A DNA stretch of 61,080 nucleotides from positions 1-61,080 of the forward strand of contig NZ_CABPSL010000024.1 of NCBI RefSeq assembly GCF_902459665.1. Reading direction: 5' to 3'. The notes under the pieces were generated by a model. It was not told the DNA's origin. It was given only the letters and a program-made list of their open reading frames with translations, and searched no databases. The translations under genes were made by a program, and so were the position numbers. This document shows positions 1-8,900 of the stretch, one piece after another. Origin of the DNA: Pandoraea cepalis (GTDB lineage Bacteria; Pseudomonadota; Gammaproteobacteria; Burkholderiales; Burkholderiaceae). Position 1 is the first letter of the stretch. Each line of letters opens with the position of its first letter.

Positions 1-65
1 TGATCTGCTGCCGCACCGTTGGACGCCTGCCGTCCGTTGAAACCTCATCCGTCAAGACGGGTTTG

Positions 66-638
66 CTAGCCGCTTACAAATTCCGGCCCATTGTCCGACC
101 GAAGATAACGGGGCGCTCCGTGCACGCTGATCAACCGACTTAGCACTTCAATGACTCGGCGTGAGCGAATCGATCCCGCCACATCGATCGCCAGGCATTC
201 CCGCGTATATTCGTCGACCACGGTCAGACATTTGACTTGCTGCCCGTTTGCGCAGGCGTCGAATACGAAGTCGTAGCACCACACCGAGTTACGAGCCGCT
301 GGCGCATGAGGCCTCGGACGGCTGCCGGCAACCCGGCGCCTACGTCGCTTCCTCGGCACTTGCAGGCCCGCCCGGGCCCAGAGCGAGGCACATCGGTCGC
401 GGCCGACAACGATGCCTTCGCGCTCCAGCAACACGCGGATGCGACGAGAGCCGAAGCGCGGGTGATGTCCCGACAACGTTCTCATAGCCTCGATCACCGG
501 TGCATTCTTGCTTGGCATCTTCAATGCATAGCTCAAGCTCGAACGGCTGACCTGCATCAGCGCACACGCTCGCCTTTGACTCAAACCCCGCGCCATCGCG
601 AACCGGGCTTGTTCACAGCGAACCTGTGCGCTCACCAC
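66..638 (-). pseudogene. IS3-family transposase OrfB, 3'-truncated
   Basis: 190 residues of the integrase half of an IS3 transposase. It has an HTH_21 type N-terminal region (SQRRACALMQVSRSSLSY) and a retroviral integrase core with the first catalytic Asp in WCYDFVFD and the second in LRSDNGPEFVS. The frame stops a few codons later, so about 80-90 C-terminal residues are absent, including the catalytic Glu of the DDE triad. The protein cannot be an active recombinase. Bases 1-65 belong to unidentified sequence fused to the break. Confidence 0.85.
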
Positions 639-895
639 TTTTTTGCGCCGATCTCCCTCATGACCTCAATCTCAAGATCGCGCTCGGCCACCATTTTCTT
701 TAACCGCGCGTTCTCGGCCTCAAGCGTCTTGAGTCGTTTGACGTCATCGCTGACCATCTCGCCGAACCGTTTGCGCCAAGCGTATATCGACGCTTCGCTC
801 ACGCCATTGCGCTTGGCCACCTCGGGGATCGTATCTCGATCCGCCTCGCGCAGAATTCGCACAATCTGTTCGTCACTGTACCGGCTCTTCTTCAT
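632..895 (-). CDS. IS3-family transposase OrfA
   Basis: 87-residue DNA-binding half of an IS3 transposase. It has a helix-turn-helix (YSDEQIVRILREAD, then VAKRNGVSEASIYAWRKRFG) followed by a leucine-zipper-like segment (LKTLEAENARLKKMVAERD). I start it at MKKSRYSDEQ, the usual N-terminus; an in-frame ATG ten codons upstream gives an atypical extension. It ends in AAAAAGTGGTGA and overlaps orfB by 7 nt, with an A6G slippery heptamer in the overlap. It appears intact, but its partner orfB is truncated. Confidence 0.85.
   Translation of the reverse strand: MKKSRYSDEQIVRILREADRDTIPEVAKRNGVSEASIYAWRKRFGEMVSDDVKRLKTLEAENARLKKMVAERDLEIEVMREIGAKKW
638..644 (-). other. A6G programmed -1 frameshift heptamer of the IS3 element
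   Basis: On the minus strand A AAA AAG lies in the orfA frame just before TGG TGA, and the orfB frame opens with GTG over the end of the heptamer. A6G is the standard -1 slippage motif joining OrfA and OrfB of IS3 elements into the active OrfAB transposase. Direct sequence observation plus family knowledge; function here is moot because orfB is broken. Confidence 0.65.
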
Positions 896-969
896 ACCAA
901 CTCCTCGTCTGAGCTGAGGAGCCATTATCTCTAGATTTGATTGGTACGAAATTTTCAGGGCAGGTCAAG

Positions 970-1763
970 GGCATCGACACCCTAATTTTTGTCCATCAAT
1001 GTGGACACCATTTAAGTGCGTTTCTGTGGCGCGACAGAAAATAGGTGCAAAACGGTCGCGTACTCTGTGGTGGACAGAATTTGTGTTCAATCCTGCGAAC
1101 CGAATCAGGTAATGATGCCTGGTGTGCATTCATGCCGATCCAGTCTCCTTGTGTCAAAACTTTCGTGACTGGCTCCAAGCAGAGATTCCGTGGAGTGAAT
1201 CGATTGCCATCGATCACGTCATTTGCGCAGATGATGCTGGATCGGACGCGACCGCTAGGTTGGCGACCGAGATCATTGAAAGTTCCAAGGGGGCACGGTC
1301 GAAAGTCATCGGATATCGCGAGCTAGCCGCGGATTCACTGTCGACTGCGAAGCGGGTGCATGCGGTAACTGCCGTCGCCGGGAGCGGTGGGCTTTTGCGC
1401 GAGATCAGTCGGGATCTCCGAGAGTTTGTGTCGCCAACACTTCCCCGTAATTTTCTCCTCGGCATTGGGCTTCCGCAAACCAGGGAAGTATGGGAGAGAT
1501 TTCTCTGCCATTTTCCCAGGATGGTAACCACCACGGGTGTTTACCATGGAAGGGAGCGCCCGGCGTTTCTCTCTCGAAACAGACTCAATTTCGAGCGCAT
1601 TTCGAGGACAGAGAAACCATGCACATCAAACGCGCCAGGACCCTCAAACCCGCCCAAATCCGCCACCTGCTCCGCGTCACTGAGGCGACCAGTTGGCGCC
1701 CCGAGCGCAACGCACTCATTCTGCTCCTGGGCCTTATCTGCGGTATGCGAATCTCCGAGATTT
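970..1763 (+). repeat. Large direct repeat, copy A (left flank of the stress island)
   Basis: This stretch is repeated in the same orientation at 33628-35808. Shared stretches include ggcatcgacaccc, ttttgtccatcaa, gcgcgacagaaaatagg, atcatcggatatcgcgag-like sequence, cgcgagatcagtcg, and the start of a recombinase gene. Copy A keeps about 85 bp (about 1145-1229) that copy B has lost; copy B has instead gained an IS701 element. The copies differ at scattered positions, so the duplication is old or two related elements arrived separately. The first 150 bp resemble the short multiple repeats of IS21-type ends (gacagaaaataggtg), but that is a weak likeness. Confidence 0.85.
1122..1560 (+). pseudogene. 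Fragment of an unidentified gene, copy A
   Basis: This frame reads as real protein and is conserved in copy B at 35271-35590. Common segments are IGYRELAAD, a Gly-rich VTAVAGxGxLLREISRDLREF, then LPQT.E.WERFL. The pattern (small-residue loop followed by a helix with ISRDLR) recalls phosphoribosyltransferase-fold proteins, but I cannot assign a family. After about 1560 the frame runs out of phase into the recombinase start and is probably meaningless. Amino-acid conservation between the copies, with many third-base changes, argues for past coding function. Confidence 0.5.
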
Positions 1764-1765
1764 GC
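1619..1765 (+). pseudogene. Tyrosine recombinase N-terminal fragment, copy A
   Basis: 49 residues beginning MHIKRARTLKPAQIRHLLRV and ending GMRISEIC. It matches the start of a tyrosine-recombinase/integrase core-binding region; the GMRISEI motif normally precedes the first catalytic Arg region. The same N-terminus occurs at 35660. After ISEIC the sequence switches abruptly to serine-hydrolase sequence, so the recombinase is cut after about one sixth of its length. Not functional. Confidence 0.75.
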
Positions 1766-1930
1766 ACCGCTTGGCGTTACTCGAATGTTGGTCTCATATT
1801 CGTCGCTAGGCTTATTGAGCGGGCTGCAGATATGCCGCTTGAAGCCGCTATCAAGCAGCGTGTTTTGACGCCGCTTGGCATCTCGACGCTTCGCTTCGCA
1901 ACGGAACGTTCAGAACTCTGTGGCGAGTAG
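1766..1930 (+). pseudogene. Serine hydrolase (class C beta-lactamase/esterase family) internal fragment
   Basis: About 55 codons in the same frame as the preceding recombinase fragment. RYSNVGLIFVARLIERAADM followed by PLEAAIKQRVLTPLGI matches the second motif (Tyr-x-Asn) region of S12/class C beta-lactamase-like hydrolases, usually YSNxGYxLLGxIIE...PLGM. The nucleophile SxxK region and the C-terminal motif are absent. The fusion marks a deletion or illegitimate junction at 1765/1766. Confidence 0.65.
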
Positions 1931-1950
1931 CCTGATATAGGACGAACCGT

Positions 1951-2115
1951 TCAAAGCGTGAAGCAACATTGGTCAGTTGACCTCCGAAAGTAGTAACTAG
2001 CGGTCGGCGACTGGCGCAGGCAGCAATTCTGGGCAGCTATCCGGGGCCCGAGAGGACGTGCTTGCCGGACAGCGGCAACCGTTACAGCGCCGACGAACCA
2101 GGACATGCTAGCCAT
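1951..2115 (-). CDS. Small hypothetical protein
   Basis: 54-residue frame starting MASMSWFVGAVTVAAVRQAR, preceded by a good ribosome-binding site (GCAGGAGAAG, then ATATT and ATG). The N-terminus is hydrophobic and could be a short membrane segment or signal; the remainder (PLGPRIAAQNCCLRQ...) resembles nothing I know. It is downstream of two other minus-strand small genes. The Shine-Dalgarno sequence is the main support; it may be a decayed gene. Confidence 0.35.
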   Translation of the reverse strand: MASMSWFVGAVTVAAVRQARPLGPRIAAQNCCLRQSPTASYYFRRSTDQCCFTL

Positions 2116-2134
2116 AATATCTTCTCCTGCTCGC

Positions 2135-2157
2135 GATTCAGGACCGGGGCCTGAATC
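2135..2157 (-). terminator. Inverted repeat, possible terminator
   Basis: GATTCAGG and CCTGAATC form a perfect 8-bp stem around a 7-nt loop between the gene ending at 2172 and the small gene starting at 2115. No T-run follows on the minus strand, so it could be an attenuating hairpin or operator instead of an intrinsic terminator. Confidence 0.4.
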
Positions 2158-2171
2158 GGTGACGCCGATGC

Positions 2172-2369
2172 CTACCACCCCCACCTGAGCGTGCTTGCGG
2201 CGCGGCTATAGGATTTGCCGAATTGTGTCGGCTCAAGGTGTTTGCCCACACGTCGAATCAGGTCGCGAGCGAGCAGTGCGTCGGTAAGGGCGTCTGACAG
2301 GGGCTCGGGATCGTGTCCTGAAACGCGCTGCAGTGCGGCAAGGATGGCTTGCTTCGAGAGGGAGAGCAT
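2172..2369 (-). CDS. Hypothetical 65-residue protein
   Basis: Begins MLSLSKQAILAALQRVSGHD after a strong ribosome-binding site (GGAGGCCACC then ATG). The first 45 residues look like a compact helical, moderately charged domain (LSDALTDALLARDLIRRVGKHLEP); the tail is basic and aromatic. No family recognised. It lies 88 bp downstream of the cold-shock gene on the same strand and may share its transcript. Confidence 0.6.
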   Translation of the reverse strand: MLSLSKQAILAALQRVSGHDPEPLSDALTDALLARDLIRRVGKHLEPTQFGKSYSRAASTLRWGW

Positions 2370-2457
2370 GGTGGCCTCCGTTTAAATAACTGTCATCTTC
2401 CGGCCGGGTGCCGCGAACAGGCGTGCTTGCGTTCGGTCGACCTGGCCAGGCCGCGCG

Positions 2458-2670
2458 TCAGGCCGGCTTGATGTTGGACGCCTGTGGCCCTTTCGGACTT
2501 TGCACAACATTAAAGGAGACGCGCTGATTTTCCTGCGGCGTTCGAAATTCTTCGCGATTATCTGCGCTAATTTTAAAAAAGTGAGCGAAGAGATCTGCGC
2601 CTCCATCATCCGGTGTGATGAAGCCAAAACCCCTGCTGTCATTGAACCATTTGACAATGCCGGAACTCAT
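2458..2670 (-). CDS. csp: Cold-shock (CspA-family) protein
   Basis: 70-residue single cold-shock domain, the normal length of the family. RNP1 is seen as SRGFGFITPDDG (residues about 12-23) and RNP2 as ADLFAHFFKI (about 25-34); the usual VFVHF is LFAHF here. Such proteins bind single-stranded RNA or DNA, melt mRNA structure and act in cold or general stress. The C-terminus SPKGPQASNIKPA is typical of beta-proteobacterial copies. The ribosome-binding site is AGAGAGG. The AT-rich upstream region (2671-2976) probably carries the promoter and leader. Confidence 0.93.
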   Translation of the reverse strand: MSSGIVKWFNDSRGFGFITPDDGGADLFAHFFKISADNREEFRTPQENQRVSFNVVQSPKGPQASNIKPA

Positions 2671-2976
2671 AATTCACCTCTCTAATACCCAAATCTTATA
2701 TCCAACGCTTTACCATCTCTAATTACAATGTATGGCGGCGTTGATAAATGGACAACCAAGAGGGTCAGAGATCGGAAGTGTCTCGCAGCGATCGGAATAT
2801 CGACGCGCCATCGAAAAGCGGCGGACTTGATGGTCGCTAAATATTTTATACGCGCGCATTGATAAACAAACAAGCGATTTATTTTTTATGAAATTTAAAT
2901 TTCAATTTATTTGTCTCAATGTTTTTTTAAACAATTGCATCAGAATCATCGTCCAATTCAGTGGTGAAGAAAGGCG
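2671..2976 (-). promoter_or_regulatory. Intergenic region upstream of the cold-shock gene
   Basis: No gene seen. About 2875-2940 is strikingly AT-rich for this genome and contains a perfect 14-bp palindrome GAAATTTAAATTTC (2890-2903). The long distance from there to the csp start would suit the long structured leader common in csp mRNAs. Promoter assignment is inference. Confidence 0.4.
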
Positions 2977-5900
2977 TCACACTGGCGGAAGAAGACTGAC
3001 CTGCACTCGGTGAGTACGTCCGTCGTCGACCAGCGGTATGTCTGGATCGCTTCCTTCCAAAAGTTGCCCGTCGACGGTAACGGATGCGGGGCCTTGACTC
3101 TGGCCATGCGGATTGGCTATAGAGATGAGATAACGCGATTCGCCAAATTGGTAGATCAAGCGATACCCGCGCCACTCCCGCGGAATGCACGGTGTAATGC
3201 GCAGCGCGTTGCCGCGCTTGTCCAGCCCCAGAATGGACTCCACGGTACCGCGATGCATCCACCCCGCAGCGCCGGTGTACCAGGTCCAACCGCCTCTACG
3301 CACATGCGTGGGGGAGGCGTAAATGTCCCCAGCCATAACGTAAGGTTCGACCTTGTAGGCATGTACACCGGCGCGCGTGTCGGCATGATTGATGGGGTTG
3401 AGCATCTTGAGCATGTCGCCGGCACGGTTGCCGTCGCCCATTTTCGCGTATGCGATCATGCACCAGGTGGCGGCATGCGCGTATTGCCCGCCGTTTTCCC
3501 GAATGCCCGGCAGGTATCCCTTGATGTACCCGGGATCTCGCGCCATCTTGTCGAACGGTGGTGTCAACAACAGGATGAGGTCGTCGCCCGGGCGTACCAG
3601 ATAGTGCTCGACAGATTCCATCGCCCGACGCTGCCGGTCTACATCTCCCGCCCCGGAAATCACACTCCAGCTCTGAGCAATCGAATCGATACGACACTCC
3701 GCATCGCCCGCGGTGCCGAGCGGTGTTCCGTCATCGAAGTAGGCTCGCAGGTACCACGCGCCATCCCAGGCGCCATTGTTCAGCGCGGCATGCAAACGCT
3801 CAGCGTGCGCCCGCCATCGCGCTGCGGCGTCGACCTCTCCGCGCGTCTGCGCCAAATCGGCGAAGGGCAACGCGGTGGCATGCAGGAACCAGCCAAGCCA
3901 GATGCTTTCGCCTTTGCCTTCCATCCCGACGCGATTCAGACCGTCGTTCCAGTCGCCCCCGCCGATGAGCGGCAGGCCATGAGTGCCCGTTGCGAGACTG
4001 CAATCGATGGCCCGCTGGCAATGCTCGAACAGGGTTCCGCTCTGCGCTGTGACTGTCGGCACGTAATACGCATTCTCTTCGGTGTCGGGGACAGCGCGTC
4101 CCTCCAGATAGGGCACCGGCTCGTCGAGGATCTTCGTGTCACCCGTCACTCTGACGTAATGAATGACCGAGTATGGCAGCCAAAGCCTGTCGTCCGAGAT
4201 ATGGGTGCGCACGCCACGACCTGAGGGCGGATGCCACCAATGCTGCACATCCCCCTCGACAAATTGCCTTGCGGCCGCCTTGAGCAAATGCGCCCGGGCA
4301 AGATCGGGGCGCGCATGGCACAGCGCCATGCAATCCTGCAGTTGATCGCGAAATCCGAACCCGCCGCTCGCCTGATAGAACGCGGCGCGCGCCCACATGC
4401 GGCAAGACAGCACCTGATAGAGCAGCCAGCCGTTAAGCATAAGATCGGTCGCCCGGTCCGGTGTCTCGACCTGAAGCTGCGTGAGAATCGCGCGCCATTC
4501 CGATTTGACTGATGTCAAGACCGTGGCGGACGACGTCCCACGGTAGCGTTGAATGTATCTCCTTGCCGCGTCACGGTCGTTCGCCTGCCCAAGAAGAAGG
4601 GTCAGTTCGACGCGTTCGCCGGGTGCCAATGTGATGTGCGTGAGTAGCACGCCGCAAGGGTCCATGCCCGCACCCGTCGCATTACTAAGCGCCGCATCGG
4701 ATATCAGCCCCGCAGGATGGGCGAGATCGCCGTTGCGGCCGATGAATTCCGTGCGGTTGCCGGTCCAACTGGACTGCTTGCCAAGCCAGTCCAGAAAAGC
4801 AACGCGCTCACTGAACTCGGCGTTCCATGCGTTGGTGGCGAACATTGCGCCCGTGACGGAATCGATCTCGGAGACGACAAACGGTGCATTGCGGGCACGT
4901 CCGGCACCTAGCGCCCATTCGACGTATGCCGCAGCAGAGAGTCTGCGCGGGCGCTTCGAACGGTTTTCGATAGTGAGTACGGAGAGCTTGACGGGGTCGT
5001 GCCAACTCACGAATTGCACGAGTTCGGTCTTGATGCCATACACGGCATGTTCGAAACGACTGTATCCAAAACCGTGAGAGGCAATATAGCGAGTGTTCTC
5101 CAGACGGATTGGAGATGCGGTCGGGCTCCAGAGATGTCCGGTTTCGTCGTCGCGCAAAAAGAACGCCTCACTGCACGGATCGACGACCGGATCGTTCGAC
5201 CATGGCGTCAGTTGATTGGCTTGGCTATTGGCCGACCAAGTGTAGCCGCCCCCTGACTCGGAGACCTGAAAACCAAATTCCGGATTGGCGATGACGTTCA
5301 GCCATGGCGCGGGTGTGCGCTGGCCCGGACCGAGTACCGTCACGTACTCGCGCCCCTGCTCGGCAAACCCACCCAGCCCGTTGAAATACTCAAGCGCAGG
5401 GGCGGGCAACGGCGTGTCGGCGATGTCGTCGCCACGCGTTGCCCGCGTTCGGCCGATACTCAATGGCATGTGGGTAATGCTACGACCCATGCGCACGACC
5501 TGTTCTTCGAGGCTGCCTTGTCTCGCCCCCGCAAGCACGACACGGGCGGCCGTTAGCAACAATGTCATTTCCGCCGCCTCCAGGCCGTCGGCGCGAATGA
5601 CGGAAATGCTGCCACGGCCGTCGTTAGGCCCGGATGTGACCTGTGTGCCGCTGACCATCGTCTGAAGGGAGACTTGCAGATCCTCGATATAAGACACCTT
5701 GCGTTCATTAAGAATCACGAGGTCGACCGGAACGCCTTTGCCTTGCCAGTATTCGTGGGCACGCAGCAACTGTCTGACAATGTCGCGGTCGTCCTGATCG
5801 TCCACGCGGACCAGTACGATAGGTAAGTCTCCGGAAATGCCAAATCGCCATAGCGATGGCGCACTGAGCGTGTTGCGTTTGAGCACCTCGGCAGCAGCAC

Positions 5901-8900
5901 GCATCGCGGTGTCAACATAGAGCACCCGGTTGGCGATGAACTGGAAGAGGTGTGCGTCATCGGCGGTGATACCCAAATAGTGCAGATTGACCTGTCCCTG
6001 TGTCCACGCCAATGTCGAAATGCGTTGGAAGCTTGCCGGGTCGTGATATTTGTCGGTGAGATCGAGCAATGCCTCACGGCTTGGCGCCACCATCGTAGAA
6101 AACACCAGATGCTCGGTCGCACCGGGGGCAACGATAATGCGCGTGCGCAGGCTGAAGATCGGGTCCAGTACCGGGCCTACCGTATTCGACAGCGGACGGC
6201 CGTCCATCACCGCCAACGGGTCGCGAATCGTTCGCCCCCGTGTGATGAAACGTGCCCGATCCGTCTCATAGCCCACATTGCCGCCATGCGGCGAGCGCGC
6301 CAGCACATGCGCCGCCCACAAGGGCGTATCCGTGCCTCCGCGAGGGCGGCGCATGGCGAGCAGACCCTGCACTTCCGGCAGGTATTCGGTCTGGACGAAC
6401 AGATTGGAAAACGCAGGGTGCGCCGTGTCGCTCGCCATCGGCGCCAGCACGACTTCAGCGTAGGAAGTGACCTCAATTTCGCGCGTCAGCGCGCCCTCGT
6501 TGGTGATGGACAGGCGACGGACTTCGGCGTTGTCTTCGGGCGACACCATGATTTCCAGTGTCGAGACAAGCGAGCCTTCCTGCCGGACGATGCTTGCACG
6601 ATCCTCGGAGAACGCCACGTCGTAGGCGTCTGGCTCGATGTCCACAGGCTGGAAGGTCGCGGACCAGACAGCGTCATTTGCCGTATCCCGCAGAAACAGA
6701 TAGCTGCCCCAGCGGTCGCACGTAAGGTCCTCGCGCCAGCGGGTCACGGCAGCGTTGCCGCATAGGCTGTATCCAGACCCGGCGGCAGTGATCATGACGG
6801 AATATTCGCCGTTCGATAGCAAGTGCGTGGCGGGAGGGGTCTGTCCTGCGGAATAGAATCGGCGCATGACCGGCACAATCGCCTCGATACCCGTTGGCGT
6901 GTCCGCGATGTCGGGCGCGAGATCCACCGCGCTGATTTCGCGCGGGTTCGCCTCATGCAAGAGCAAGTCGGCGGCCCGCGCGACGGGCTGACGATGGAAG
7001 CGTTGCCGCATGATGTCGCCGAACAGCACGTTCGTCAGCGCGACCAGCGACATGCCCTGATGATGGGCCATGTAGGTGCGAACCGGAACGGCGTTACAGT
7101 TTTTCGGTAGCCGAGAAGGGGTGTAGTCAATGGCGTCGTAATAGCCGAAGACACCGCGAGCGCCAACACCGTCGAGCCGTTTCAGGTTGGTCACGGCGTG
7201 CGGCAAATCATACATTGCGGCGAGCACCGTAGCATAGGGCGCGATCACGAGAGACCGCGCAAGCCCACGCTTCAATGCCAACTCGGGCACGCCGAAATCG
7301 GCATATTGATAGGTCATCGCACGGTCCCGAATGTTACAGGCCGACTCGGAGATTCCCCACGGCACGCTACGCGTCCTGCCATAGGCAATCTGACTCGCGA
7401 CGGCAAGCCCGCACGATGAATCCAGCAGGCTCCTGTGGGGATAGTCCATCACCAGTGACGGCATCAGGTATTCGAACATCGAGCCTGACCATGACATCAG
7501 CACCGCTGCCTTGCCGTAAGGCGCCATGATGCGCCCGAGCCGGAACCAGTGCGTTGCCGGCACGTCGCCCTTGGCGATGGCAATGAAGCTCGTCAATCGC
7601 GACTCGGACGCAAGCAGGTCATAGTACGAGTTGTCCAGCTCGGCGTCCGCCATTCGATAACCAATCGAGAACAAGCGCCGGTCGGAGGCGAACAGGAAGC
7701 GAAAATCCATCTCGTCGAATAGCCGGCGAGCCAATGCTGCAACGGCTTCAAATCGTTTGGCGATGTCCGGACCGGGTAAAGGTGACGCCGTGAAGTACCG
7801 GGGCGATTGGCCGGCAGGCGACACGTCCGGCGTGAGATCGAGCAGGTGGCTCTTGACATTGTTCCGGATCGCGCCGACCCAGTAGAGCACTTCGCTATGC
7901 GCAGCGTCACCACGTTCGTTCACGAATGTCTGGGCGAGATCGAGCAGCGTCGTCGCGAGATGGTCGATCTCGCACCAGCGCCGGCGCCACCCCTCGGATG
8001 CATCGGCGATGACGTCAATCGGTTCGGACGGCACCGGCTGGAGGAGCATGTGTTCCAGCGCATTGAGCTCTTCGTATAAGTGGTTCCGGTTCACCGTGAG
8101 GGTTCGCCGGTCGTCGCTCTCGTGAGCGATGGCGTCGCGCAAGAGCGCAACCGTGTCGAGAACTCCATCGAGCTGCGCGCGGCCGAACACCGGTTCGAGA
8201 GCAATTTCTTCGCACGCGCTCGTCACCACGAGCAGATGGCCTGCCAGATTGCCGCTGTCAACGCTCGACACATACTGCGGTGCCAGAGGGCTCAGATCCT
8301 GGGTGTCATACCAGTTGAAGAAATGCCCCTGGTAGCGCGCAAGGGTCGACATCGTGCCAAGCGTTCGCTCCAAACGTTCGAGCGTCTCCGTCACGCCAAT
8401 CCAACCGAAGTCGCGGGCAGACAGTACCGACAGCAAATAGAGGCCAAAGTTGGTCGGCGAGCTTCGGTGTGCCACCACGGGGCGCGGGTCTTCCTGGAAG
8501 TTGTCGGGCGGGAGGTGATGATTGTCGTCGTCGACAAAGGTAGTGAAAAAACGCCAGATTCGCCGGCCGGCCATTCGCAGTGCCTCGTTATCTTCCGTCG
8601 AGACGAGGGACGAGCGCGCGGGGCGCGGCTGGCGGCTGATCCGTTGGGCGACGAACGGAGAGAGGCCCCAGACGATCAGAAACGGCGCTGCCCAGAGAAG
8701 GCTGGCAGGTCTGAGCCATGTCACGATGGCCGCGCACAATACCGTGAGTGTGATGGCACCGCGAAGCGACCAAATAAAATTGCCGAACGAGCGCCCCGCA
8801 TGCAGTTTAAGCTGCGCCGCCGTTACCCATTCGAGCAGTCTGCGCCGTGAGACGGTCAGCCGGAATAACGTGCGTGCGATGGCGTCGGCGGCGAGCCACG

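Larger units (their letters stand above)
66..967 (-). mobile_element. IS3-family insertion sequence remnant
   Basis: Holds orfA, a truncated orfB and one probable terminus. The right end in window coordinates (about 952-967, ttttcagggcaggtca) reads on the minus strand as TGACCTGCCCTGAAAA, the kind of terminal repeat seen in IS3-family elements. The opposite end is missing, because orfB stops just after its second catalytic Asp at about position 76. A CTCCTC/GAGGAG inverted repeat (901-921) lies upstream of orfA. Known of the family: two overlapping frames joined by -1 frameshifting. Inference: an old truncated copy, not mobile by itself. Confidence 0.8.

Noticed and set aside
2875-2940. AT-rich segment as a replication origin
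   Set aside because: No DnaA boxes or iterons and no replication gene nearby; better explained as promoter or leader DNA of the cold-shock gene.
4553-5077. Long plus-strand frames inside the glucan synthase gene
   Set aside because: Antisense shadows of a GC-rich gene; no start signals or recognisable domains.
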